Shown: positions 63,943 to 64,000 of the stretch, in pieces
How positions within the stretch are numbered: position 1 is the first letter of the stretch
Layout: each line of letters starts with the position of its first letter
From: Nostoc edaphicum CCNP1411
GTDB lineage: Bacteria; Cyanobacteriota; Cyanobacteriia; Cyanobacteriales; Nostocaceae
Reading direction: 5' to 3'
Assembly: GCF_014023275.1 (NCBI RefSeq)
Contig: NZ_CP054698.1
Span: 6,967,001 to 7,031,000, forward strand
DNA length: 64,000 nt
Translations under genes and position numbers: made by a program
Notes under the pieces: generated by a model
Told to the model about the DNA's origin: nothing
What the model saw: the letters and a program-made list of their open reading frames with translations, nothing else
The model's database searches: none

Positions 63943-64000
63943 ATGGATAAACAATACTCAAATTTATCACCTGCGAAAAAAGCCCTTCTAGAAAAATGGA
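63943..64000 (+). CDS. Start of another NRPS protein (truncated by window edge)
   Basis: Only 19 codons are visible: MDKQYSNLSPAKKALLEKW. The LSPAKKALLEKW segment is the short helix that commonly precedes an N-terminal condensation domain in cyanobacterial NRPS proteins, and it resembles the lead of NRPS2 (LSLAQQELLKKRL). It begins 33 bases after PKS6 on the same strand, so the locus continues beyond the window. Confidence 0.6.
   Translation, partial: MDKQYSNLSPAKKALLEKW

Overview
The window comes from a filamentous, heterocyst-type (Nostoc/Anabaena-like) cyanobacterium. The evidence is the many HIP1 octamers (GCGATCGC) on both sides and inside genes, the heptameric tandem repeats of the TTGGGCA / TGACAAA / GGGGAAT kind, AT-rich base composition, degenerate cyanobacterial insertion sequences, and a very large hybrid non-ribosomal peptide/polyketide locus.

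Region 1 (1-6489) is ordinary chromosome: the 3' end of an unidentified gene, a GAF/histidine kinase/receiver hybrid sensor, a class III alcohol dehydrogenase (frmA, minus strand), a valine-pyruvate aminotransferase (avtA) and the ribosome maturation factor rimM. It is densely peppered with repeats: a nested inverted-repeat element at 2590-2977 containing a 211-bp MITE-like unit, an inverted pair of heptamer repeats bracketing avtA, and a heptamer array inserted in frame inside rimM.

Region 2 (6490-8801) has no intact gene. It holds remnants of at least two transposase families, low-complexity sequence, two weak Fur-box-like sequences and a possible promoter for what follows.

Region 3 (8802-64000, running off the right edge) is one co-directional biosynthetic locus. 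The reading order is: FAAL-ACP-C-A(Orn-like)-N-MT-PCP; PKS1 (KS-AT-KR-ACP); PKS2 (KS-AT-cMT-dead KR-ACP); a four-gene FkbK/FkbJ/FkbI/FkbH-like cassette expected to make hydroxymalonyl-ACP; NRPS2 C-A(Asn)-PCP-E; NRPS3 C-A(Gly)-PCP-C-TauD oxygenase; NRPS4 degenerate 'interface' C-A(Asp)-PCP; PKS3 and PKS4 (KS-AT-KR-ACP); a PanP-like PLP decarboxylase; PKS5 (AT with its catalytic His region deleted); PKS6 (degenerate KR carrying a repeat insertion); and the first 19 codons of another NRPS.

Read collinearly this predicts an N-acylated basic amino acid, two ketide extensions (the second C-methylated and left as ketone), D-Asn, Gly, beta-hydroxy-Asp, then four ketide units mostly reduced only to hydroxyls. 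No thioesterase, transporter or self-resistance gene lies inside the window, so the 3' end of the locus is missing. I do not recognise this exact gene order as a characterised pathway; the beta-hydroxy-aspartate machinery raises a siderophore hypothesis, which is inference. A second theme is that small mobile repeats have been inserted in frame into the megasynthase linkers and into rimM.
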